Source: Liolophura sinensis (Eukaryota > Mollusca > Polyplacophora > Chitonida > Chitonidae). From it: a stretch of 64,000 nucleotides of DNA. The DNA lies in the NCBI RefSeq assembly GCF_032854445.1, contig NC_088296.1:18403485-18467484 (forward strand), read 5' to 3'. Position numbers and translations under genes: made by a program. This document shows, in pieces, positions 46,281-58,445 of the stretch. Below the pieces are notes generated by a model that saw only the letters and a program-made list of their open reading frames with translations, did no database searches and was not told where the DNA came from. The first letter of the stretch is position 1, and each line of letters opens with the position of its first letter.

Positions 46281-46637
46281 ATGCACCAACATCCGCTTTT
46301 TCTATACTTCACATTTACTCTATGTGTAAGAAACGGGACAAGTGAAATGTACATTTATTCCCCATAGAGATTATTGGTTGCCCAGAGCCACTCTATGGAA
46401 CGACGCTGTTGTTGTTGTTTTGGGGAATGGGGTTCATCTTGTTTTTCATCGTAGGATGCATATTTGATGTGCGCGAGCGTAGTAATTCAGTTGATTGTCA
46501 GTACTGTGTAGATATTGTGAACAGTCTCTCACAGCATCGAAATAATCTTATATTTGACAGACCTTTTTTTTTGCTCCAACACACTAATTTTTTGGTCTAA
46601 AGGGATATTGTCATGTGCTCAACGTTATATTACATTA

Positions 46638-46803
46638 GATTTATAAAACACCAATCCAATAAATAAATAGCCATCACCCACAACAGCCTGCATATGGTCA
46701 TGGATTTCCCTCAGACTGTGCACAGTTTTATCCCACCATAATGCTGGCCGCCGTTGTCCAAATGTAATTTTCTTGAGTGCAGCGCAAGGTGCCAGTTAAA
46801 TGA
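46638..46803 (+). mobile_element. SINE-1, diverged; preceded by a detached tail
   Basis: A lone tail, AAAACACCAATCCAATAAATA, at 46645 stands directly before a body-plus-tail copy, suggesting one copy inserted next to another. Confidence 0.62.
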
Positions 46804-46869
46804 ATAGACACAATAAACAGTCAAGGCTTAGAAAGCAGATTATGTTACATTTATCAGATCAAATTTTAG

Positions 46870-48053
46870 AGTGTGTTGTTATCTCTACCTGTCGTGATTG
46901 TTGGAGTCATTTCTGGGGCCTCCTCAGATGTAGTTTCTGGGGCCTCTTCTGCTGTGGTTTCTTGGTTCACTTCTGGTGTTTTTTCTGGGGTCTCCTCTGG
47001 TGTAGTGTCTGAGGCCTCCTCTGGTCTGGCTTCTGCGACCTCTTCTGGTGTGGTTTCTGGGGTCTCCTCGGGTGTGGTTTGTGGGTTCTTCTATGGTGTG
47101 GTTTGTGTGGTCTCTGGTGTGTTGTCTGAGGTCTCCTCTGGTGGGATTTCTGGGGTCTCCTATAGTATGGTTTCTTGGGTCTTATATGGTATGGTTTCTG
47201 GCGTGTTCTCTGATGGGTTTTTTTGGGGTCATCTCTGGTGTGATTTCTGAGGTCTCCTCTGGTACGGTTTCTGGGGTCATCTCTGGTGTGGTTTCTGGGG
47301 TCTCCCCTGGTGTGGTTTGTTAGGTCCCCTCTGGTGTAGTTTCAGGGGTACCCCCTAGTATGGGTTCGGAGGCCTTTTCTCGTGTGGTTTCCGGGGTTTC
47401 AGGATCGCAGTCTTCCATGGCCTCCCCGTCACATTGGGTTCAGGGCCTTTCGTAACCTTAGGCTTGGTCCCCCGGGGGAGAAGGATTTCGTCCTGTTTAG
47501 GGTTGGCTGAACAAGGCTTAATATCGTGCCCACAAGCGTTGTTGATTTCACATAAGGTAGATTTACCTCCCTCTTCTAGTATCTTGTTATTCTTTTTCGA
47601 AGCTGTACAGGCGTAAGCTGGTGAAGTCAAGCATCCGTCCATCTACAGCCCTTCAAACGGTGTTCCGTGCTGTTTTCCGGATTTTGGACAGAGCACAATC
47701 GAGCAAATTCACCTACTTTTCGAGCTTCCCAGGGCCTTCCCTCTTCCATAGTTTCCCGTTCAGTTTTTTGTGAAACGGATAAGGTTTCAACATTACCTTA
47801 CGCTCTTCATGCGTTAATTTTTTATGAGGGTCTTCTTTCTTTAACGCCTGGGTGTCAGCTTCTTCTGCCACCGTCAGGTTCTGTTCGTCGTCTGGGTGGC
47901 CTTCCACCACTTGTATGGAAATGTGAAGGAATGTGATTTCTTCATCTGGACGGACTCTTTGATTTGGACATTGTCCATAAGACGGGCAAGTGGTTGACAG
48001 TGCGCTTCCAGCACTGCCGCCACAAGGCATGCAAGAATTAGATACTTTAACAT
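46870..48053 (-). pseudogene. ADP-ribosyltransferase-like gene copy C, broken, with Glu/Thr/Pro-rich tail
   Basis: ATG at 48053 starts a clear signal peptide, MLKYLILACLVAAVLEAHCQ. The frame then shifts near 47960; the next part (KLTHEERKVMLKPYPFHKK, residues of the domain's N-terminal helices) ends at a stop near 47713. The C-terminal half, 47642-47355, keeps CEINNACGHDIK and DEILLPRGTK, but the first Glu of the ExE motif reads Gln (KQDEI), so catalysis is doubtful even apart from the breaks. The tail at 47350-46870 consists of 24-bp units coding roughly EETPETTP on the minus strand. It is most diverged from A and B. Confidence 0.58.
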
Positions 48054-48374
48054 GGTTGAAAAAATCCCAAGAAAATAAATAAATAAATAAAACAGGCGAA
48101 AAAGCAAAACATCATTGAGTAATTTACCAATGGCTAAAATTCTTGCTAGGTTTTATTTTTCCGATAATTACTCAAGTCCATATTTTGTGGAATAATCCAA
48201 TTTTTGTGAAGTCGATACTTCCAGATGTCGGCAGTTTAAAATTGAAAATCATCCCGTTAGTCTGAAATATATTTTATTTTTTTTTATTGACAGCATTATA
48301 TTTGCGCGTCCTAGCCCTGAGTAACCATGCCACGAAATTACCCCACAAAGACGTATCAATTCAGTGCAGACGGT

Positions 48375-48632
48375 TCCTCTGTGGTTGAGTTGGTTACTAG
48401 CACAGCGTAATGACCCAGGAGCCTCCCACCACTGCGGTCGCTGTGAGTTCAAGTTCAGCTCATGCTGGCTTCCTCTCCAGCCGTATGTGGGAAGGTCTGT
48501 CAGCGGCCTGCGAATGGTCGTGGGTTTCCCCCGGGCTCTGCCCGGTTTCCACCAATCATAATGCTGGCCGCCGTCGTATAACTGAAGTATTCTTGAGTAC
48601 AGCGTGAAACTCCAGTCAAATAAATAAATAAA
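48375..48632 (+). mobile_element. SINE-1, full length
   Basis: Head CCTCTGTGGTTGAGTTGGTT, B-box region GTGAGTTCAAGTTCAGCTC, tail (AAAT)n. Lies just upstream of ART copy C. Confidence 0.88.
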
Positions 48633-49139
48633 CAAAACATAAATTCAGTGCAGAAGGCCGATGAATAGATGAGTCGCTTCAGCGATGTGACCGTTGTACA
48701 TGTACCTAAGATCAAAATAAACAGGAAACGTAACCAATGAAACTGGAGTTTAGAAAACCTAAACTTGGGATATTCGTCTGCAGTTATGTCTACTTAGAAG
48801 TGGAAAATGAGATAAAAAGTGACAAAATCTGTGTTGGATTGTGTCAGAAGGATATATTAGTTTATGACAGACAACAGAGACCGCCAATGAACGGTGTGCT
48901 TTATATGTTGTGATATAATCTGGTTGGGGCTGCGGTGTCAACTGGACGGAAATTCAAAATGGCGGAAATTTGCTCCTTGGCTTTTAATACGTTTTGGGAG
49001 ATCAGTTCCTGTACATCAGATTTCAAGTTTATTAAATCATTAACATATTCTCTAAAAAGCTGACTGATTCATAATTTACTACACTATCTGGCAGACATGA
49101 AGGTATATATGACACGACTGGCTTTTTAATTCTTAGTAC

Positions 49140-49462
49140 GGAGATTAGGATGTGTCCTAAACACATGGGAGCACATAGGATGTGTCCTATCACATGGGAG
49201 CACAAAGGATGTGTCCTAACACACGGGAGCACATAGGATGTGTCCTAACACATGGGAGCACATAGGATGTGTCCTAACACATGGGAGCACATAGGATGTG
49301 TCCTATCACATGGGAGCACATAGGATGTGTCCTAACACATGGGAGCACATAGATGTGTCCTAACACATGGGAGCACATAGGATGTGTCCTAACACATGGG
49401 AGCACATAGGATGTGTCCTAACACATGGGAGCACATAGGATGTGTCCTAACGCATGGGAACA
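49140..49462. repeat. 29-bp minisatellite, about 11 units
   Basis: Unit CACATAGGATGTGTCCTAAC ACATGGGAG, with the partial palindrome AGGATGTGTCCT. One unit lacks a G (ATAGATGTG). Confidence 0.92.
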
Positions 49463-49826
49463 CACAAACGCTTTCTCTCCTCCTTCCTTTTCCTCTTAAA
49501 CGCCCCCGATCGGCCCCGCGTTTTAAGTACGATCATTTCCGAGCATTCGCGAAAAATTAATGTAAAATACAGAGGTTATTAAAAACTATTAAGTGTACCT
49601 CAGAATATCCCATTGTTTTGCCATATCTGTTTTCAGTTTCATTAAAACCATAGCCTTTGTTTTATAGATTTTTTTTCATGAATCCTTTAATTAAGACTTG
49701 ACACACCCACTAAAATATTTGGAAAGATTTGAAATTAATTCATTGTCTGAAAGACTGACTGATTCACAAGATGAAATACTTTCCCAAAGAGAAGTTGTCA
49801 CACAAGATTATGCTTAGGCATGTAAT

Positions 49827-49970
49827 GTAAATCACTGATTAATGTAAATCACTGATTAATGTAAATCACTGATTAATGTAAATCACTGATTAATGTACAT
49901 CACTGATTAATGTACATCACTGATTAATGTAAATCACTGATTAATGTAAATCACTGATTAATGTAAATCT
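49827..49970. repeat. 17-bp tandem repeat, about 8-9 units
   Basis: AATGTAAATCACTGATT; two units have TACATCACTG instead. Confidence 0.92.
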
Positions 49971-51276
49971 GATACACTGGTCTAAAATGACTGGCTTATC
50001 CAGCAACCTGCGAATGCGCATTATAAACTCTCTAAAAGACTGATTGATGATAACTCTGGAAAACTGGTTTAGGGAAAACATGGCACATTCTATAAAACAC
50101 AAAATTAAAGAACACAGCACAGAAAATGAAACAACTGAGTTGGCCAATGGTGACACGTAACCGGTGAAAGACCTCCAGTTAGGGCTGTATTCTGTCTCTT
50201 CTCTTGTGAATGCTTGAAAAAGTGGCACGTTTATGTTATTGTGCTCACAGATACCATGGCTTGTGTGGAGCCAGAATAATGTACAAACAATGTATCGAAG
50301 TTAATTGCAATTTATTAGACGTCTCTGGTTAGCCTGTAAGAATTACTCAGAATGCTGTATCATATATAATATTTTACATGGAGGACATTGCGAAGCGTCC
50401 AAGCCTCAAGGACTATTAGTGTGCCAGCAAAATTTATTCTACAGATCTTTCAGATTGATTGAAAGCCACAAAGGCTTGATAAACATTTCAACATTGGACT
50501 AAATCACAAAATGACACATTCACTGAAAGGGTTGCCGATCCAGACAAGTTCTAAAAGAAAGGTTAGGTCAAACACCTCTCTACAACTTGACGTTCTTACT
50601 TAGCGTTAACATTTTGATAGTTTTTTTTTTATTTTAACACTCAGTTTGCACAGACCAGTAGGAATATCTACTGATCAATACACGTAGTAACGAGCGCTGA
50701 TATTTACACTTTGTAAAATTATGAAGTTATTTTTAAGTAAATTTTTATCTGTAGTCAACCATCATGTATGTACGCCAGTTGTATAGAAGGCGATCGCGTT
50801 TGGAAATTTGTTCGTGATTTCGTGGATCTTTTGAAAGAACTGTGAGCACAGATGAACTGTTTATTAAACAGATACGTAACCAATGAACACTGTCCCTATC
50901 GCTAGGCGTCTTCGTCTGTCCATACATGGGGTAACTGAACAGATTCTCAATTAAAAAGGCAAAGCACAGTCTCTAGGTTTACATACATTAACAATAAGTA
51001 CAAAAGTGAAATTTTTTTTAGAAACTGAATACAGGTGCAAATCTATCCATAGAAAAATGTGACAAAAATCTATTTTTTTTTTTTGGGAAAGTGTACATAT
51101 GTTCATCAGTATTACGTAACAGGAGACTTTCAACCATTTGACCTTCAGCTACACCTGCTATGCATCACGTCCCATTCAGAATTCATCGAAAAGTGCCTTT
51201 CACATGATGGTCCCCAACCACCCATGAAAAGCATCCGAGCCTGAATTTGAATGGGAATATCCTTTCAAAGCATTTA

Positions 51277-51542
51277 GGGGCCTCCGTGGCTCAATCGGTT
51301 AGCGCGCTAGCGCAGCGTAATGACCCAGGAGCCTCTCACCAATTCGGTCGCTGTGAGTTCAGGTCCAGATCATGCTGGCTTCCTCTCCGGCCGTAAGTGG
51401 GAAGATCTGTCAGCAACCTGCGGATGGTCGTGGGTTTCCCCCGGGCTCTGCCCGGTTTCCTCCCACCATAATGCTGGCCGCCGTCGTATAAGTGAAATAT
51501 TCTTGAGTACGGCGTAAAACACCAATCAAATAAATAAATAAA
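51277..51542 (+). mobile_element. SINE-1, full length with perfect target-site duplication
   Basis: Head GGGGCCTCCGTGGCTCAATC, B-box region GTGAGTTCAGGTCCAG, tail (AAAT)n. TCAAAGCATTTA lies on both sides (51265-51276 and 51543-51554), a 12-bp target duplication. Best reference copy in the window. Confidence 0.93.
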
Positions 51543-52209
51543 TCAAAGCATTTAAGCCACGTGAGTGGCTCAGAACACACGTACAACGCCCTTGCTTATG
51601 TACGCAACTTGCTTATAAATCACAAACCTGGGGCATTTAATCTGGATTATGATAATATTTATAAATGCATTAAAAACATAAATATGATCAAAATGCAGGT
51701 TGAATACAATTGTTAGCTGTAAAGGCCAAATTCTGGTGCAAATATATTTATTAAACATGAGTTACATCCCCATCTATAACATTTTTTACGTAAAGGCTAT
51801 ATATACCAAAAGCCAATCCCAAATACCCACAATGCAAAATATTCAAGTTTTTAAGAAAGGGTTAAAAGTAAAAAAAAAAACTTATAAGAAGTTGGACATT
51901 TGTTCAGTTAACTTCGTTGTGCATACCCATCATGTTAGACCTAAAATAATCTGTTCGCCTTTGTCATTAACGATCAACCTCTCCTGTACTTCTTCCTCTT
52001 AAGAGTATTATTAATTATTTAATTAGTACGTTCGAGTACATCGACCAAACTGGTGCTTAAATTTTCTCTCGAAAAGCCTGATCTAGATTTGGTTTCTACT
52101 CTTGTAAACAAACTGCTTAAAAAGTGTCAAAAGTCAAATTACCGACACTCATACGGACCTGAGGTTAGTTTGAGTATTCAGCATAGTTGAATACACATAA
52201 AAACAAAAC

Positions 52210-54950
52210 AAGTAATGCGATGTGGTTGTTCTGATTGATGGCAGAGATGTGGTTGGGATTGTTGGAGGCGATGTGGTTGTTCTGATTGATGGAAGAGATG
52301 TGGTTGGAATTGTTGGAGGCGACGGGGTTGTTCTGATTGATGCCAGAGATGTAGTTGGGATTGTTGGAGGCGACGGGGTTGTTCTAATTATTGGTGACTA
52401 TGTTGCTTTTCTGATTGTTGTTGTGCTTGTTGGAGGCGATGTGGTTGTTTTGATTGTTAATAGCGATGTTGTTGTTTAGTTCGTCGGAGGCGATGTTGTC
52501 GTATTCATCGTTGGAGGTGATGTTGTTGTTACTTAGATTGTTGGAGGCGATGTAATTATGATTGTTGGAGGCGACGTGAGACGGTGTGATTGTGGTTATT
52601 TGAGGCTGTGTGGTTGTAGTTCTTTGAGCCGGTGTAGTTGTTGCTAGTTTTGGAGGCGATGTGGTTGTTTCCAGTGTTTGAGCCGGTGTGATTGTTGTTT
52701 GTGTTTGAAGCGGTGTAATTGCGGTTGAGTGAGAGGGTAAGATTGTAGTTCTTTGAGCCGGTGTGGTTGTTGTTAGTGTTTGAGACGGTGTGATTGTTTC
52801 CAGTGTGATTGTTTCCGACGTGAGACGGTGTGATTGTGGTTGTTTGAGGCGATGTGGTTGTAGTTCTTTGAGCCGGTGTAGTTGTTGCTAGTTTTGGAGG
52901 CGATGTGGTTGTTTCCAGTGTTTGAGACGGTGTGGTTGTTGTCAGAGTTTGAGATGGTGTGGTTGTTGTCAGAGTTTGAGACGATGTGGTTGTTGTCAGA
53001 GTTTGAGACGGTGTGGTTGATGTCAGAGTTTGAGGCGGTGTGGTTGTTGTCAGAGTTTGAGATGGTGTGGTTGTTGTTAGAGTTTGAGACGATGTGGTTG
53101 TTGTCAGAGTTTGAGACGGTGTGGTTGATGTCATAGTTTGAGGCGGTGTGGTTGTTGTCAGAGTTTGAGACGGTGTGGTTGATGTCAGAGTTTGAGACGG
53201 TGTGGTTGTTGTCAGAGTTTGAGATGGTATGGTTGTTGTTAGAGTTTGAGACGATGTGGTTGTTGTTAGAGTTTGAGACGGTGTGGTTGTTGTCAGAGTT
53301 TGAGGCGGTGTGGTTGTTGTCAGAGTTTGAGGCGGTGTGGTTGTTGTCAGAGTTTGAGACGGTGTGGTTGATGTCAGAGTTTGAGACGGTGTGGTTGTTG
53401 TTAGAGTTTGAGACGATGTGGTTGTTGTCAGAGTTTGAGACGGTGTGGTTGTTGTCAGAGTTTGAGACGGTGTGGTTGATGTCAGAGTTTGAGACGGTGT
53501 GGTTGTTGTCAGAGTTTGAGGCGATGTGGTTGTTGTCAGAGTTTGAGACGGTGTGGTTGTTGTTAGAGTTTGAGACGGTGTGGTTGTTGTCAGAGTTTGA
53601 CGCGGTGCGGTTGTTTCCAGAGTTTGAGGCGATGTGGTTGTTGTCAGAGTTTGAGACGGTGTGGTTGATGTCAGAGTTTGAGACGGTGTGGTTGTTGTCA
53701 GAGTTTGAGACGGTGTGGCTGTTGTCAGAGTTTGAGACGGTGTGGTTGTTGTCAGAGTTTGAGACGGTGTGGCTGTTTCCAGTGTTTGAAACGGTGTGGT
53801 TGTTGTCAGAGTTTGAGACGGTGTGGTTGATGTCAGAGTTTGAGACGGTGTGGTTGTTGTCAGAGTTTGAGGCGATGTGGTTGTTGTCAGAGTTTGAGAC
53901 GGTGTGGTTGTTGTTAGAGTTTGAGACGGTGTGGTTGTTGTCAGAGTTTGACGTGGTGCGGTTGTTTCCAGAGTTTGAGGCGATGTGGTTGTTGTCAGAG
54001 TTTGAGACGGTGTGGTTGATGTCAGAGTTTGAGACGGTGTGGTTGTTGTCAGAGTTTGAGACGGTGTGGCTGTTGTCAGAGTTTGAGACGGTGTGGTTGT
54101 TGTCAGAGTTTGAGACGGTGTGGCTGTTTCCAGTGTTTGAAACGGTGTGGTTGTTGTCAGAGTTTGAGACGGTGTGGTTGTTGTCAGAGTTTGAGACGGT
54201 GTGGTTGTTTCCAGTGTTTGGGACGGTGTGGTTGTTGTCAGAGTTTGAGACGGTGTGGTTGTTTCCAGTGTTTGAGGCGGAGTGATTTTTGTCAGAGTTT
54301 GAGGCGATGTGGTTGTTGTCAGAGTTTGAGACGGTGTGGTTGTTGTCAGAGTTTGAGACGGTGTGGTTGTTGTCAGAGTTTGAGACGGTGTGGTTGCTTT
54401 CAGTGTTTGATACGGCGTGATTGTGGTTGTTTGAGACGGTGTGATTGTAGTTATTTGAGGCGATGTGGTTGTTGTCCATGTTTGAGACGGTGTGATTTTG
54501 ATGTCAGTGTTTAAGACGGTGTGGTTGTTGTCAGTGTTTGAGAAGGTGTAATTGTGGATGTTTAAGACGGTGTGATTGTAGTTATATGAGGCGGTGTGGT
54601 TGTTGTCAGTGTTTGAGATGGTGTGATTGTGGTTATTCGAGATAGTGTGATTGTGGTTGTTTGAGGCGATGTGGTTGTAGTTGTTTGACGCGGCGTGGCA
54701 GTTGTCAGTGCTTGAGACGGCGTGGGTGTTGTCAGTGGTTGAGACTGTTGATTGTAGTCAGTGTTTGATTTGGCGTAATTGCTATCAGAGATTGAGACGG
54801 TGTGATTATAGTAAGTGTTTGAGACGGTGTGATTGTAATTGTTTGAGGTGACGTAGTTATAGCCAGTGTTTGAGGCGGCGAGGTTGTTGTCAGTGTTTGA
54901 GGCGGCGTGACTGTTTTCAGTGTTTGAGACGTTCTGGATGTTGCCCTGTC
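52210..54950 (-). repeat. Mucin-like Thr/Pro/Ser tandem repeat (copy D tail), 27-bp units
   Basis: Core 52900-54420 is about 56 units of 27 bp; flanks are degenerate, and 52210-52480 has 51-bp units. On the minus strand one frame reads TTTPSQTLT repeats and is open for at least 192 residues (53134-52556). It appears open further upstream, where units simply lack Met. Variants change Pro to Ser or Thr, as in a mucin stalk. Two other frames are also open (568 residues minus, SDNNHTVSN; 379 residues plus, WLLSEFETV), as expected of a stop-free 27-mer, so open length alone does not prove coding. No ART domain or signal peptide is recognisable upstream. A 351-bp (13-unit) higher-order period is visible. 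Confidence 0.65.
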
Positions 54951-56084
54951 ATATGCACGACTTGCTGCACATGTGTACTGCAGGACGGTTCTGAAGACGT
55001 CATTTACCCATATACATACTTAAATGTAGTCCACAAGCCAAATATACAAGCCCGTGAATAGGCAGGAATTTCCCTTTATGTTCCTCTTTGCCAACATAAC
55101 TCAAAATTTATTTGTTTATTTATTTGATTGGCTGCTGCCAGACCTTATTATGTTGCTGGTAGACCTTCCCACGCACGGGCAGCATGGCTCTAGGCATGTC
55201 GTTATTCATCGGAGAGGTGATTGTTAAACAGTGTGTTACATTAATGTGTTACATTAATGCATGTCCATTTACTGCAGATTAAACGTAACATGAATCATTA
55301 TTAACTATATCAATACACCGAAGTACTGGCGGTCTTTCATGCGTCTCACTACGTCCACGCGGTCGTTTCCCAAGATTTTGACTACATAATAAAAAAAATT
55401 CGAATACAGTGAGAAGAAAAGTAGGCCACTGATAGATTTGAACTCCCAATCTACAAGTAAAATGTTCACATTCGATATGGTCATCCAGTGTGTGAGATTG
55501 GACCAAACCATGGGATCAATCCCTCATGTTTGTATCTGCATATCTGATAAAGAGAGCGCCTTGTATATCAGCCCACGAGCTTTTGGGAACTGACAGTCAC
55601 GCTTGAATAACTCACAAATTAACAAGGGCGTACATTCTGTGTTTTCACCACTTTTTTGTCTCTTTATTTAATCCTGTGATGTAAGGACATACATGCATGT
55701 GTATACATGTAGCTGGAGAACAGACGATTAGACTGAAATACACCTGTCTCAGAACACGGCCGTACTGAGACGCCATGGTGCACAGGTACAAGTACTTCTT
55801 GACACTGAGCTGAGATGGATTCTGTACAGGTGCCAGTAAGTTGATCTAAATTCATGTAACACTGAAGGTTATTAGACATCCTGGTTATTAACTTAAAAAT
55901 GCTCAAGTCAGTAATAACACGCACATTTTATATATTTTCCAGCAGACCACTGTTGTAATTTTTCTTTATTTAAATTAATATATCTCAGTATCAGCAGTGT
56001 TTAAAAGTGTACAGTGTACCAATGTCGATTTTCACATACTTCCAATTCGACCGTCATATACATGTATATAACCAGTCCAGTCAT
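54951..56084. other. Intergenic DNA upstream of mucin array D
   Basis: If array D is a gene tail, its domain exons should lie here on the minus strand. I find only a SINE fragment and no signal peptide or ART motif. Confidence 0.4.
55108..55200 (-). mobile_element. SINE-1, rearranged fragment
   Basis: Tail TTTATTTATTTGATTGG jumps straight to GCTGCCAGACCTT, then a second CTGGTAGACCTTCCCACGCA; most of the body is lost. Confidence 0.55.
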
Positions 56085-56345
56085 GTCCAGTTCACTGTAC
56101 CTCCATCCTGAATGTGGCCGAACATGTTTCCAGTAAACGTACACAAAGTTCTAGTTGACTGTACCTCCATCCTGAATGTGGCCGGAGATGTTTCCAGTAA
56201 AGGTACACAAAGGTCCAGTTCACTGTACCTCCATCTTAAATGTAGTCGGAGATGTCAAAGATCTAGTTTACGGTACCTCTGTCTTGAATGTGGTCGGAGA
56301 TGTCTCCAGCAAAGGTACATGAAGGTCTAGTTTATTTTACCTCCA
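56085..56345. repeat. 64-bp degenerate tandem repeat, four units
   Basis: AGTTCACTGTACCTCCATCC recurs at 56089, 56153 and 56217 (64 bp apart), then with a deletion; a weaker TACCTCCATTTTGA word continues to 56720. Confidence 0.8.
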
Positions 56346-56433
56346 TCCTAAAGGTGGGGTAAACTTCCATCAGTAAAGGTATACTGTACCACAATTTTGT
56401 ACCTCCATTCAACCAACTGTGCTATCCGGGCCG

Positions 56434-57380
56434 GTATACCTCCAGTTTGAGTGACCTGAAGGCTTATTCAGTCCAGGTCAGATCTGACTATTAGTATACC
56501 TCCATTTTGACTATCTGACTCTCGTCTGAATATGTATATAAAAAGTTAAACTTGAGCTCCTCTACCACCATTTTGACTGATTGTGAGATGCATTCAGTAC
56601 AGTTGTCTTGTATTTTATATCTCGATTCATGTGTAATCATTCATTTATCTCCGTATACCTCAGTCTTGACTAAGGTCCACACAGGTCATTTGTCATGAGT
56701 AAATTTGCCTCCATTTTGATTGTTAGGTTGCGGTGGCCTTAAATTTTGACATGCTATTTAAGTTTTTTTGTTATAAGCCACCATCTTACGACGAATGCTT
56801 CTGTAAGGATAAGACCAACAGCCTGGGAGCAGACAGTTTGGAAAGTGAAAAAACTGACAGGAACAGCCGTGTATGTATTTAGCCATATGTTGTTCATCAT
56901 GAATGGATTGACGCCTACATCTAGAATTCTTTACAACATAACGTGTACTTCATGTACACTTAAAAATTAATCTGTCAGTGTTAACCGAAAACGTTCTGTC
57001 CGAGTGATGCTAGAATGCATTCTGTTATTCTAACTTGATATTGTGTTATATTCAATATAATATCCTCTAAGTTTAATAATATCTTTATTTATTTATTTGA
57101 TTGGTGTTTTATGCCTTACTCAAAAATATTTCACCTATACGACGGCGGCCTGCATTATGGTTGGGGAGGGGGGGGGGGGTTGCAGGCAGAGCCTAGGGGA
57201 AACCCACGACCATCCGCAGGTTCCTGGAAGACCTTCCCACTTACGGTCAGCATGAGCTGGACTTGAACACAGCCACTGCATTGGTGAGAGGCTTCTGAGT
57301 CATTATGCTGCGCTAGCGCGCAAACCAACTGAGCCACGGAGGACCCCAATAATATGTTTATGTTGAATAATTAGAATGTA
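56434..57380. repeat. Segmental duplication, left copy (interrupted by a SINE-1)
   Basis: Aligns to 57782-58445 with about 90% identity. The SINE-1 at 57084-57345 splits it. A frame of 74 codons (56746-56970) is conserved in the other copy as 78 codons, but has no recognisable family. Confidence 0.82.
57084..57345 (-). mobile_element. SINE-1, full length
   Basis: Complete, with a G-run of 11 bases near 57168-57180. AATAATAT flanks both sides (about 57074 and 57347). It interrupts one copy of the local segmental duplication. Confidence 0.88.
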
Positions 57381-57781
57381 TGTGATATATTTTTCAGAAT
57401 AATCTGTTACAATATCAGAATACATTATATCATCACTCAGAATGCATTTTTGGCTAACGGCGTTCTCGACAAAATTTAAGCTATATGACGACGTTGACAT
57501 GGCAACCGAAAACCAGTGACCCGTGGCGCCTACATTTAACTACGTAACACAGCCGCAGGTGATGCGTGGGTTTTCAAACGAGGAGCAAGTACAGAGCTAC
57601 ATGTATGCCATACAGGCTCCGCTCACACGATGCTAAGTCGAAAACGAGGCTTGGTGTTCAGCCTTAGATTAACTCATGTGCAAAATAACGGCCAGCCGCA
57701 ATTTTTAAGAACAATTATGTAAGTGTAGTTTACGTGTACTTTACCTCAATCTTGAATTGCACATGCATTCTCTAGAGATGT

Positions 57782-58445
57782 ATATACCCCCAGTTTGAGT
57801 GACCTGAAGGCTTATTCAGTCCAGGTCAGATCTGACTATTTGTATACCTCCATTTTGACTATCTGACTCTCGTCTTAATATGTATTTCAAAAGTTAAGCT
57901 TGACCTCCTCTACCTCCATTTTGACTGATCGTGAGATGCATTCAGTACAGTTGTCTTGTATTTTATATCTCGATTAATCTGGAATCATTCATTTATCTCC
58001 GTATACCTCAGTCTTGACGAAGGTCCACACAGGTCACGTGTCATGAGTAAGTTTGCTGCCATTTTGATTGTTAGACTACGGTGGCCTTGAATTTTGACAT
58101 GTTATTTACGTTTGTTATTAGAAGCCAACATCCTGCGACGAATGCTTCTGTAAGGATAAGGCCAACAGCCTGGGAGCAGACAGTTTGGGAAGCGGAGACT
58201 TCGAAAGGGACAGCCGTGTATGTATTTAACCATGTGTTTTTCATCATGAATGGATTGACACCTACATCTAGAATTCTTTATAACATAATCCGTACTACAT
58301 GTACACTTAAAAATTAATCGGTCAGTTTTAAGTTTTTGTCTGAGTGATGCTAGAATGTATTTTGTTATTATAACTTAACATTGTGTTATATTCAATATAA
58401 TATCCTATAAGTTTAATAGAATCTTTATGTTAAATAATTAGCATA
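57782..58445. repeat. Segmental duplication, right copy
   Basis: Has the unbroken sequence GTTTAATAGAATCTTTATG at the place where the left copy holds a SINE, that is, an empty site. Lies about 280 bp upstream of the unrecognised plus-strand gene. Confidence 0.82.

Larger units (their letters stand above)
48640..52209. other. Intergenic DNA between ART copies C and D
   Basis: Holds the 29-bp and 17-bp arrays and one young SINE-1. The remainder (48640-49139, 49971-51264, 51555-52209) shows nothing I can assign. Confidence 0.45.

Noticed and set aside
46873-47250. 125-codon plus frame rich in Val/Ser/Gly
   Set aside because: Antisense of the Glu/Thr/Pro tail repeats of ART copy C.
51277-51360. 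Possible tRNA gene (GGCTCAATCGGTTAGCGC)
   Set aside because: It is the head of a full-length SINE-1 with a target-site duplication, not a free tRNA.
52773-54479. 568-codon minus frame rich in Asn/Asp/His and 379-codon plus frame WLLSEFETV
   Set aside because: Shadow frames of the 27-bp array; the Thr/Pro/Ser frame is the better coding candidate.
56746-58317. Pair of similar 74-78 codon frames (NASVRIRPTAWEQTVW)
   Set aside because: Similarity is explained by the segmental duplication; no splice sites or family support a protein.
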